From: Excoecaria cochinchinensis
Taxonomy: Eukaryota > Streptophyta > Magnoliopsida > Malpighiales > Euphorbiaceae
Reading direction: 5' to 3'
DNA: 64,000 nt
Assembly: GCA_947683425.1 (NCBI GenBank)
Contig: CANTUQ010000043.1
Location: forward strand, 8,999,501-9,063,500
The notes below the pieces were generated by a model. The model saw only the letters and a program-made list of their open reading frames with translations, ran no database searches and had not been told where the DNA came from. The position numbers and the translations under genes were made by a program. Of this stretch, positions 20,071 through 29,720 are shown in pieces (position 1 is the first letter of the stretch; the number at the start of each line of letters is the position of its first letter).

Positions 20071-22476
20071 TGTAACACCCCCTTTCCATACGTAGGCGTT
20101 CCCATCCGATAAGGAGTGAGAAGCCGTATGAGACAAGGTGTCACCAAACAGATACACAGTAAAGTATACATCCATTCATAACATACATTCAGAAATACAG
20201 GATAATTAAAAACTTTACATGCAGAAAGCAAAAGCTGATCATGCATTACTATGATAACATGTTACAATAATGATCTGATCAGCAAGCTGATACCAAAATA
20301 ATATTACATATACAAAAATATGGTTACAAAAGCGGAAGCTGATACAGAGAGTTCTATACAAAATGAATCAATAACTGATACAAAACTGAGCCCTACACTA
20401 ATCCCTTCTGTGTTGGCTTGATGATGGCGACTCTCTCAAAGCAAAATGCCTTCCGCACCTGCACGGGTAAAAACACCGTGCTAAGCGATAAAACGCTTAG
20501 TGGGGAAACACACATAATATATGGACGGCCACTCACAGTGGTCGTCAAGGCATAACACATTCATAATGACAGAATGCAAGGACTGTTGCATAATTCATAT
20601 AAACATGCCCGTATTTAAGTACCATACTTTCAGAATCTCATCATCATATGCATTACAGAATAAACCAACATGTAGTTCATCATTAACTCATTCAGATATT
20701 CCATTCAAAGCCATATCAGATCAGAACATTTCCATTAACATTTAAAGAATACCTGCTGACTCTAGACAGTGGATAACGAGTGTACTGAGGGTACCTTACG
20801 GGTACGAATCGAATACTGAGGGTACCTCACAGGTACAAGTCAAATATTATATCATTTATCAAAACATGTTATTTATATACTGAGGGAATCTTAAACAAGA
20901 TTCTACACTGAAGGGTTCGCGAGGAACCAAACGGGGACCTGATCGGGGTCCAAACTGAACTGAGGGCTGTAGCTAAAAGACTCTATTAGGCATGCCTAAC
21001 TATCCACTTACTTGACTCTAGCAGGTTATGCGTCACAATGATCACATTTCAGGATATAGCGTATAATTCATCAGAAAATCATGCCATCACACATATCGAG
21101 GCATCAAACAGTAAGATATGCATCATACAACAGTAAAGTCCTATTCAGAAGAAATACCAAATCCATTTCTGAGTTAAAACTAGGAAATTTCGGAAAAACG
21201 GGCTGAACGGAGAAAATGGCGACTCAACAGGCAGGTCACGGCGTGACCTAAGGTCACGTCTCGTGACCTGCTTGTTTCCCGCCTATCGCGTTGCGTGATC
21301 CTCGCGGATCACACAATGCTTATGCAGGTCACGGCGTGACCTAGGGTCACGCGACGTGACGCTGCTTCTCCCTCGCAGATCACGTTGCGTGATCTGCCTT
21401 TTTCCTTCGCAGGTCACACGACGTGACCGAAGATCACGTCGCGTGACTTGCTTGTTCTTCAGCTGGTCACGCGACTGGCTTCTCAGCAGGCATGTCACGT
21501 CGTGACCGAGAGTCACGCGACGTGACTTGCCTTCCTGCGTAGCGAGTCACGCAACGAAGAACAGTACCTAAATTTCCAGAATTTCCAGAATTTCCAGAAT
21601 CAAGAATTCAACCCCAATTTGATTTAAAACCAATCAAACCTGTATTTACCTTCCAGAAATCATCTCAAATCACATAATCAATATACATGCAACTCAATTT
21701 AACATTTAAACAATCAAATCAAGACTAATCGATTCAAACTCTTCAAGAACATATAAACCCTAGAATTTACACTAAAACATCAAAATCACACAAATCAATA
21801 TTCCCAAACCTGGATTCTAACTTCTATCACTTAGCTCCACTTGGTCCAGCAACCCCTTTTCCCTTTGGATCACGTGGAGCCTCAGCTAGAACACAAACAC
21901 AGTAAATTCAACCCTAGGTTAAACCTAAACTCAAGGAAGAAGATGAAGATGCAATTTACAGTAAAACAAAGACTAGATTTTGCACTTACCAAGCTAAGAA
22001 ATGCAAGGAGAGGATTAACTTCACCAATAAGACCTTGAATCAAAACACAGTACTTGGGAATAAAGAAAGTGAAGAAGAAGAGAGAGTGAGTGAGAAAAAC
22101 GTGAATCTGTAAGTTTCTTTTTCCTCATTCCCTTTTCTTTTTCTTTTCTTTATTCTAAATATGTATCAAACTCCTATTGGTGACACTAATCACTCACACC
22201 AAAATAACCTACACTACACACACCTAAAACCCTCTTCACTTATGCATACCCTACCATGGTATGAACACACGCACACAAGTATATCTCATTTAATTAAACA
22301 CACTAATGCCATGTATGCACCCACATAATAATAAACCCCAAAATCATACATTTTATTGAAATACCCTTATGAAATGCTGAACACATGCGAATGCTTATAC
22401 ATACTGACAGACAGATAGACAGACAGACAGACGAACAGACAGGCTCATTCTACTAGGGGACAAATGGGGTGTGACA
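20071..22476 (-). repeat. 5' LTR of the young chromovirus
   Basis: 2406 bp, nearly identical to the LTR at 15382-17784, with the same palindrome cluster (21233-21552) and hairpin (20480-20504). The right edge TGTGACA is followed by the target copy GCTCC. In element orientation this is the promoter-bearing LTR, next to the primer-binding region. Confidence 0.95.
21233..21552. repeat. GTCACGCGACGTGAC-type palindrome cluster in the right LTR
   Basis: Counterpart of the cluster at 16545-16860. Several of the differences between the two LTRs fall in this segment (for example GGCATGACC versus GGCGTGACC), including the only 3-bp indel. Confidence 0.85.
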
Positions 22477-22481
22477 GCTCC

Positions 22482-22878
22482 ATAGACGGCCTGCCCGTCC
22501 CTCATCTCAGATGGCCTGCCCGTGTGTCATTGTCCACCTGGCAGAGTCATCATTGCATTTCACGCGCATTTATTGCATAATTAATGCGTGGAATCTGAGG
22601 CGACAGACGGTCAGCCCGTCGCTCGCTCCTGGAGACGGGACGCCTGTCGGTCATGAAAATCTACATAAGTCTGTCGGATCGACAGGCTAACAGTTTTTTT
22701 CCCTCTTCCTTTTCGTTTTCCTGTTCACCGATGCCCATATTCTATTTTTTCTTCATATTTTTGCCATTTTTACACCGTTTTGCACTTTAATTGCACCATT
22801 GTGACCCTTGCATCATTGTGCATCTCTCGGAGTATTTTTCTTAGCGTTTCATCGAGTTTCATTTTTCTACAATTCCAG
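22482..22878 (+). promoter_or_regulatory. Putative promoter and first 5'UTR exon of the Tat-A sense ORF, with GCCCGTC motif cluster
   Basis: The segment 22485-22690 contains repeated GACGGCCTGCCCGTCC, GATGGCCTGCCCGTG, GACGGTCAGCCCGTC and GGACGCCTGTCGG sequences, the same motif type found upstream of the TATA box in Tat LTRs at 26884 and 60550. The stretch was originally contiguous with 15260-15381 and lies between divergent genes. It ends at a donor-like CAG|GTCAGT (22878/22879). No strong TATA box is obvious, so promoter identity is inferred. Confidence 0.5.
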
Positions 22879-23506
22879 GTCAGTAACCAACTTTTCTTCC
22901 CTTTTATTTGTTGTAAGTAAAATTTAATTTTCTTTTACTTTACTATTAGGTTAGTTTAATTAGTTTTACATGATTTTTGGTCAGTTATTTAAATACTGCT
23001 TTTTAGTTTAACATGATATGAATGTTGTTTAACTAATTTTTTTAGTATTGCTTTTACTTGTTTAAACTAAGATTGTAGACACTCTTCCTTAGTTAATGTA
23101 ATCTTTAAATGCTGTTTGATTTTAAGTACGTATGTACAATAGTTTAAAATGCATAAGTTAGCTTGAGCAGTCTAATATGCTTTCCATTGAGATAATGATA
23201 TACATGAGCTATTACTTGGGAGCCTGAGGCTTGTCATTTTGAGCTTTGTGCAGGAAGTTGGACACACTCTTGCCGGGGTGTTGTCCAAGTTCTTTAAATC
23301 AATATATTGTGTTGTTGTTGGGGCCTGAGGCCTGTTTTTTATTCTTGTCTTTTATGCAGGAGGTCGGGCACATCCCTGCCGGGATGCTGCCCAAATTTTT
23401 TTTTTGGCAGGGCACATGCTTACCAGGATGCTGCCCAATTTTCTATCTGCGGGATTAGTCCCATTTATGCCCATGATTTTGAACTGATTGTTTAATTTCC
23501 TTCCAG
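22879..23506 (+). other. Putative 5'UTR intron of the Tat-A sense ORF
   Basis: Donor GTCAGT at 22879 and acceptor TTCCTTCCAG at 23506, immediately before the ATG of the ORF; T-rich between. The last 280 bp hold three imperfect copies (23251, 23359, 23404) of a GGCACA...CCGGGATGCTGCCCAA unit, two of them preceded by TGCAGGA, so alternative acceptors are possible. Confidence 0.55.
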
Positions 23507-23507
23507 G

Positions 23508-25292
23508 ATGCTACCACGGCGACATGCTCAGCATGACCATCTCGAGCCACAGGCTCTCGACTGGATGACTCCCAAGGCTAGGGAGAGATACAGATTATTG
23601 GCCCGAGTGGAGTTCCGAGCCAGTCGGTTTATCTCCAGGCCATTCCTCGAGGCCCTAGGGATGGCAGGCGAGGTTGATGCCCTATTGGCGGGCGCTGGTT
23701 GGACCGAGTTCCTGACTCTAGCCTTTTTGACCTCCATAGAGATGGTGAGATAGTTTCTTGCTACCCTACAGTACGTTGGATTTCAAAGGTCATATACAGA
23801 GGAGGGAGTCATTCAGTTCTTGATTGACCGCCACCACTATACTATCACGCGCCAGCGTTTTGCACAGGCCATGGGGCTTCCTCACGAGCAGGACGTTATG
23901 GTGCCCCAGAGGGCAATCCGATGCCATCATTTGGTAACCATTGCTTTACCAGGAGTGTCGTATGATCACGATACGGCGAAGAGAACGATGCTTATATCGC
24001 AGGCTCTTTGATACCTCCACAGAGTCTTATCCAGCTCCTACCTGGGACGGGTTGGAAACCCTTGGTCCCTTAACTCTGTGGAGATATGGAGCTTATGGGC
24101 CATGGTGGCTGGTCAGCGGCTCAGTATGAGCCATGAGATTTTGGCTAACCTAGTGAGGGCGTCTAGGGGGGCAGCCCCGGTAGTCTATGTTGGCAGAGTG
24201 ATCACTAGATTGTTATTGGGATTGGGCGTTCGTCCAGGGATCTTTGGGTAGGCTATAGAGGAGAGCATGTATGTAAATGCTCCATCAGCTGTAACGATGG
24301 GCATGGTGGTACAGATATAGGGGCAGGCCGAGGCATACAGACTCCTCACCATTCATGAGACCAGACGAGCATTCGGCCTTCCCTCGTTAGAGCAGCCAGA
24401 GGAATAGCCTGAGGTACAGCCTCCACAGCCACAGTACCAGGAGGACCAGCCGCCCCAACATCTAGTCTATCAAGAGGAGCAGCCTCCACAGTAGCAGCCT
24501 GAGGAGGAGCAGCCTCGTACACCTTTTGATATAGGGGTGGAGTTCACTATGGACGAGCTGTTCACTACTCCTCCAGCACAGAGGGTACGGAGTCCTACCC
24601 CTTCGAGAGTGCAGGGGATAGCTCGTAGACCATCTGAGAGGTTTCATCCTTATGCCAGGGGGAACCTAGGAGCATCTACCTCTACAGCTCCACCGCTAGA
24701 GCATACATCGGAGTCAGCTCCACCTCCAGTAGCACAGCCAGATTTCATGACAGTCATCTCCTCCATGTTCACGTCCTTTGAGCGTAGACAGGAGGAGAGG
24801 GACAGGATCCTTTTAGAGCAGCTCGAAGAGCGGGATAGAGCTATGATGGAGAGACTGGAGCAGCAGCAGGGTGTTATCCAGGAGCAGGCCAGGCTCATTG
24901 AGCAGCTGAGGCAGGAGGTGAGGGCATCCCAGGATGAGATGGCTCAGAGAGTAGACGCGTCTCTACAGATAGTAGATGAGACAGTGGACACTCTCAGGCT
25001 CAGAGTTCAGGGGCTGGAGGATGAGATACCTCCCATTACCCGATCTATCAGAGAGTTTAGAGAGCATGCTGAGGATAGATTGAGGGGTATGTAGACCGCT
25101 GCTATGGATCGGACCATTCGACAGGGCAATGCATTCAGGGAGTTAGGAGGGGTTGTTTTGGATACACTACGATTCATGACAGTTTGTGCGCAGCCCTTCC
25201 TAGATGGGTATGCTCAGGTGCAGTTCCAGCAGCAAGATATAGAGAGAGCACAGCCTCAGTCTGTACCGGTGGCTGTTCCTCCCAGGTTCTAG
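23508..25292 (+). pseudogene. ATHILA ORF-1-like sense gene with C-terminal coiled coil (Tat-A)
   Basis: Starts MLPRRHAQHDHLEPQ right after the intron acceptor. The N-terminal domain (RPFLEALGMAGEVDALLAGA; FLATLQYVGF; HYTITRQRFAQAMGLP; ANLVRASRGAAPVVYVG) resembles the ATHILA ORF-1/plant retrotransposon extra-ORF family, of unknown function. A Gln/Pro-rich linker follows, then an open segment 24537-25094 with a long heptad coiled coil (RQEERDRILLEQLEERDRAM and on), then a Gln-rich tail to 25292. It is interrupted by several stops (first TAG at 23751) and at least one frameshift near 23930. It is divergent from the DUF7745-like gene. Which extra-ORF subfamily it belongs to is uncertain. Confidence 0.6.
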
Positions 25293-25880
25293 TCGCAGGT
25301 CAAAGTCTGGGCATCTCAGCAGCCTAGACCATCAGATCCTCCCGGCCAGCCATCTACATCATGAGCCGGACCTTCTGCCTCTTCATCTCGGTCTCAGACA
25401 GTTCATATATCAGATGATGATCATGATCCGAAAGAGGAGCCCTCGGACTATCCACCCCTATAGCCATTCAGGGAGTCCTGATATCATTTTTGTATTTTTC
25501 ATTATCATCATTTTGTTTATATTACATTGTACAAAACTGAATCTTTTAGTGGAAAAACATATGCTACTAAAGTTACATGTTATTTCCCTTATCTTTATCT
25601 TTACTTAATTTACACTAATGACGAATGATTATATGATCACAACAAGAAAATAATAAATAACAATGGCAACATAAAATGTGCATAAACCTAACAATCAGAT
25701 TATTTTGCACAAGAATTAACAAAAATCATTTACCATATAGGAATTTGGCTTCACATCAGTCCAGTGACGAATAATCAAAAAGGGGGATAAACAAAGCAAA
25801 CGCTATGTCCTTCAAGATCATATTCAACCAAAACTATCTTGCACATCAAATGGGGGTTAGCAAGGAAGTTTTAGCAACCG
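25293..25880 (+). other. Tat-A 3' untranslated region, unique part
   Basis: Follows the sense ORF; Ser/Pro-rich coding remnants reach about 25460, then AT-rich sequence without a gene. A short frame at 25414-25608 has no recognisable content. Confidence 0.45.
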
Positions 25881-25884
25881 AGAT

Positions 25885-26560
25885 TGTAGTCAGAGAGTAC
25901 TGCGTCTCACAACTCATGGTGTAATCAGAGAATACTATGCACCTTGCAGATTGAATGGCGGTTAGCAAGGAAATTCCAAGGAACCGGGATTGTAGTCAGA
26001 GAGTATTACATCTCACAATGGGGGTTGCAGTCAGAGAGTGTTGCATCTCACTTTCCCCGCGTAGGCCAGACGAGGCTAGCGGAAGGCCATGCAAACCGAG
26101 ACGAGGTCAGTAGGGCACCAGTGATAGAATACATCGCGGCGAGACTGCGGTTAGATAACACTGCATCTTGCAACCGGGATTGCAGTCAGAGAGTGCTGCA
26201 TCTCACTTTCCCCGCGCAGGCTGAGATGAGGCTAGCGGAAGGCCATGCAGACCGAGATGAGGTCAGTAGGGCATCAGCGATAGAATACATCCCGACAGGA
26301 CTGCGGTTAGATAACACTACTTCTTGCAATTGAAATTTGTAGTCAGAGAGCACTACGTTTCACCAAAGCAGAGCGAGCCGAGATGAGGCAAGCAAGGCAA
26401 ATGAGGTTCCAGTTAGAAAACACTGCGCTTCGCACTAGGATCGTAGCTAAAGAACGCTACATCTCACCTTACAGGTCGAGATACATCAGAGAAAATCATG
26501 GCTAGACAATGCTATCATCCATGACATTCACCATGGAGCAGACCGAGACGAGGCCGGCCA
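25885..26560 (+). repeat. Tandem repeats in the Tat-A 3'UTR
   Basis: A short unit GGGATTGCAGTCAGAGAGT followed by GCTGCATCTCAC recurs with variation at about 25884, 25987, 26022, 26177 and 26335, with reduced forms between. Around it a 155-bp block is duplicated (CTTTCCCCGCG at 26051 and again at 26206). Tandem repeats just upstream of the polypurine tract are known in Tat elements and can seed satellites. The 129-codon frame at 25944-26333 is a by-product. Confidence 0.8.
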
Positions 26561-26667
26561 GGTGAACACCCAACCGCTCCCTTTTAGAAGGTAAGAACTG
26601 CCTCAGGTACGTGTTTCTTTCCTTCTTCTTCTCTGAATTTTGGCTCATCTAGGCACTAGTGCACTAG

Positions 26668-26689
26668 TTTCCCCCAAATTGGGGGCAAC
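26668..26689 (+). promoter_or_regulatory. Polypurine tract region of Tat-A
   Basis: TTTCCCCCAAATTGGGGGCAA directly precedes the LTR start TGTAAGCACC. The G-run serves as PPT on the plus strand. The C5-AAATT-G5 arrangement makes a short palindrome. Confidence 0.7.
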
Positions 26690-26883
26690 TGTAAGCACCG
26701 TGCCCTGAGGCAGTTCAGATCAGAGATTACACGATGAAGAAATCGGTGTTTGTTTCTGATCCACTGCATGAAATTCAGGAATTTTGGTCCTTCAGATTCA
26801 CAAGGATTGGAGTTTTTCATTTGCAGCAAAAAGAATTAGAAAAATTGGGAAAATTTAGCATAAAAAGTGTTTTTTTTTCCTCC

Positions 26884-27115
26884 GTAGACGGCCTGCCCGT
26901 CGGTAGTCAGACGCCCGTCGGTAGCCGAGATGATCCGTCTCTCGACATGAGAGAAGGGATGTCGGTGAAGTGAACGACGGACACATGTCTGCAAACCGAT
27001 GCCCGTCTGTTCTTACCCCGTGCCTCATTCCATTCCGTTAGCCAAATGACCGCTCCTACCCTTTTAACCGATGCCCGTTGATGAGCTTCAGATGCCCGTC
27101 GGTCAATTGCCAAAT
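26884..27115 (+). repeat. GCCCGTCGG inverted-repeat motif cluster upstream of the Tat-A LTR TATA box
   Basis: GACGGCCTGCCCGTCGG, GACGCCCGTCGG, CCGATGCCCGTC and similar sequences recur about seven times in 230 bp, ending about 50 bp before the TATA box at 27166. The core CGACGGGC/GCCCGTCG is self-complementary. Confidence 0.75.
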
Positions 27116-27165
27116 CCTATTCTGAATAGGATTTCTCTTTCCTATTCCAAATAGGATTCTCTTTT

Positions 27166-27175
27166 CTATAAAAGG
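27166..27175 (+). promoter_or_regulatory. TATA box of the Tat-A LTR promoter
   Basis: CTATAAAAGGGG about 476 bp after the LTR start, at a distance and context usual for a plant LTR promoter. Confidence 0.65.
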
Positions 27176-28619
27176 GGGATTTTTCAATGATTTAGGGGTT
27201 GGACAATTTTTAATTAAGGGATCTTCTTTCTCTCAAAAAGATATTCTCTAATATTTTTCTCTCAAAAATCATATTTTTACAAAATACACAAAAAAACTCT
27301 TTTCATCATTTGTTTTCAATCTATTTTCAAAATCTTATTTTGAGGAATCAAATGAAATTGAGGTTACAAGATTAATTTCTTTCCATCAATTTATCGATTC
27401 CAACACTTGAATCGCTGTAATTTTCAAGGAAGAAATATAAATTTTCTTGTCTTGACTTTTATCCGATCTTTGTGAACCGCACAGGATTGAAAATTATCCT
27501 ACATTCATCCAAAAAGGTATAATCCGATGGTAAATATTATAGATCTGATATTTGGTTGATTAAATTTAATTATTTGTATTTTTTTTAAGTATTTTATTTA
27601 AAACAAATATTTTTTTTGTGAAAAAATCTGCCATTTTTGTCATTTTTTTTAGGATCAGGGGAGGCCGACGGGCAGTATAGCTACCGACGTCCATCCCTCG
27701 TTTGAGGGACGGGACATATACAGTGCACTGCACTACCCGTCGGTCACATTTTCGACGCCCGTCGGTCACGTCTGAATGGCCGTCCTTGGGCTCCTCCTCA
27801 CTGTTTCAATCTGTTTTCATTTGTTTTTTTTATTCTTATTTATTATTCTCTTCAAAACTCCTTTATTAGTTTCTCTTTTATTCTATTCTAATTCTGGATT
27901 TTTAGTACTAATGTGTTTGTTTATTTTTGTGAGGTGTTATTTGATTATTTTGGATGGGTTAAAAATTTGAGGATGATGATGGCCCCCTAAACCTAAGGGT
28001 TTCTACCCGGTTTATTCCCTTTAACCCTCATCTTTATCATTATTATTTATTTGATATTTATTGTAGGTTTATTATTATTTATTTTTCTGCTTATTATTTT
28101 TATTATTATTATTATTGCTAGTTTTATTATTAGTTTAGTATTTATTGTTATATCAATTGCATTATTGTTGTTGTTGTTATGTTTATTTATTTATTTCCCT
28201 TTATAAAATTACTCTTTATCGCGTTAATAAAAATGGCTAAGAGTTTTATAGTAATCAATTTGGGAATTTTCGCAAAATCAAGGACCCAAGTCCTATTTTA
28301 TCCAATAAAACCATCACATAAAAAATTGTTTTTTTTGGGTAATAAATACATCTAGGAATAATGTCCCCAATTTTAATAAATACCTCATTTTATTAGTGTT
28401 TTGTACTTTATTTACAATGGGGGTTGTATTCCACCCCTAGTTTTATTATAATTTATTCTTACATGATTTATTTTAATGTTATTTTATTTTTCGCTTTTAT
28501 GTGAATGAGTGCGCCTTCTAATTAATTGCATCATGTGGAAAGAGGGTGAAATAATAAATTCAAAACTTAATTTTAAAATTAATCAAGGTACGAATAAATG
28601 AGAAGTCCCGAACTAATCT

Positions 28620-28912
28620 ATTGTCTTTGGGCTCAATGAGGCAAGAGGCCCATTTCGATGTTTCATTGGAATGGGATCTCCAAGACACCTCTTGTGTCCC
28701 ACCAAAAGACTCAATTTACAATCCTAGCCTCCATAGGGTTAGAGGGTCATCCCAATGTTCTATTGGGGTGAATGCCTCCAAGACCCCTTTGGTTTGCCCA
28801 AAATGGATAATATGCGCCGTCTTAGGCTCTCTGAGGCGAGATGAACTTTCCTAATGTTTTATTGGGTAGCAACTCCATGAAACCTCCTTGTTGCCCAAAA
28901 TAGACAAACTTA
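28620..28912 (+). repeat. Three degenerate tandem copies of a unit of about 95 bp near the end of the Tat-A LTR
   Basis: Each copy contains AATG(T)TT-CATTGG-like sequence, then CTCCAAGACMCC and TTTG-CCCAAAA (best seen at 28650-28715, 28765-28805 and 28855-28905). They lie in the LTR 3' part (R/U5 side). Confidence 0.55.
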
Positions 28913-28999
28913 TAAATACCTTTCAAGTTTCCAATGAACCTCATCCCGATCGCCCTAAAGCGGGCCTTTGGGGCATCACGAGGTTCGGCGCGCGTCACA

Positions 29000-29720
29000 G
29001 AACCTTTACCCAAAATTTCACCAACCTACTTCTAAGGCATATTCTACCAAATTTTTGGCTAAACCAACATAAAACCAGCATTCAAGCATCAATTTCTCAT
29101 CCTTTATAACACATATAACATTTCAAATTATATCAAGCACAAGCAAGAGAAATTTAAAGTTCCCAAACCTCAAAATGACATATTCCTCTTCATTAGCTCA
29201 AGCTTTCTCCATTCCCTTTTTCTTCTTACTAGAATCTTCAGCTAATACACATCACAAATTCATATCAATTCATCTTCCAACTCATAAAGTTCCAGTACTT
29301 AGCAAATAGATAAGAAAAAATCAAGAAAAAGACTAAATCTTACCACAAAGTCTTAAGGATTAGACTTGGTTTGATTAAGCCTTTAACATGCAATTAGGTG
29401 AGTAAATTTAGAGAGAATAAGGAAGAGTAGAATTCTGAAATTTCTATCCAAAAAATGGTTTGCTCCCTCTCCATTTCCTTCCTTTTATACATACCTTTTT
29501 ACACTTTTTAGAATTGTATGAATGTTGGCTTCTCATTGGTCCATTTGTTAGACTCATAAAAATCTCACTTTCAATCCCTCATTTTGATTCTAATTACCAC
29601 ATTAGCATATATATTTAAATTCTAGTTACATATTAGACCACAATTAATTCCATTTATGCTTACATAACCTATTTTAACATTTTACCAATTTATAGCATCT
29701 TTTAATTTAATGACGGTTAT
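29000..29720 (-). repeat. Remnant of another LTR (minus orientation)
   Basis: No gene. On the minus strand the segment reads like the promoter half of an LTR: GTATGTATAAAAGGAAGG (TATA box near 29485) followed by a purine-rich leader and intron-like sequence. Both sides have been interrupted, by Tat-A on the left and by the solo LTR at 29721 on the right; it may continue at 32224. Family not identified. Confidence 0.45.

Larger units (their letters stand above)
15382..22476 (-). mobile_element. Young chromovirus (Tekay/Del type) with internal deletion and captured tRNA
   Basis: Two long LTRs (15382-17784 and 20071-22476) flank only 2.3 kb of internal DNA. The 5-bp target duplication GCTCC (15377-15381 and 22477-22481) is perfect. 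By eye the LTRs differ at about 17 substitutions plus one 3-bp indel over about 2.4 kb (under 1%), so insertion was recent. On the minus strand the internal region is an extended initiator tRNA-Met match, RT C-terminus, RNase H, integrase with chromodomain and polypurine tract. Gag, protease and most of RT are absent. It is therefore non-autonomous and would need proteins from a relative. Confidence 0.93.
10413..28999 (+). mobile_element. Tat-A: Tat-lineage LTR retrotransposon, 5' part missing, interrupted by a chromovirus
   Basis: Plus-strand RT, RNase H, archaeal-type RNase H and integrase (10.4-13.5 kb) are followed by an antisense DUF7745-like gene, a divergent sense ORF, tandem repeats, a polypurine tract and a 3' LTR. 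The second RNase H and the antisense gene downstream of pol are hallmarks of the Tat (Ogre/Retand) lineage. The element from 15382 to 22476 is an insertion with a perfect GCTCC target duplication, so 15381 and 22482 were originally adjacent. Assignment of 22.5-29.0 kb to the same element as the pol genes is inferred from order and continuity. Its 5' LTR and gag would lie beyond the Athila insertion, off the left edge. Confidence 0.75.
26690..28999 (+). repeat. 3' LTR of Tat-A
   Basis: 2310 bp from TGTAAGCACCGTGCCC to GGCGCGCGTCACA. Both ends match the solo LTR at 58535-60947 (which starts TGTAGACACCGGGTCC and ends GGCGCGCGTCACA on its strand). A TATA box (CTATAAAAGGGG) is at 27166, preceded by the GCCCGTC motif cluster (26884-27115). 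A second cluster is at 27655-27770. The flanks do not match as a target duplication (GCAAC left, GAACC right), consistent with an LTR attached to an internal region on its left. Contains no gene; frames inside it are spurious. Confidence 0.85.

Noticed and set aside
26690..28999. Solo LTR like the one at 58535
   Set aside because: The flanking 5-mers do not match and a polypurine tract precedes it, so a 3' LTR of a larger element fits better.
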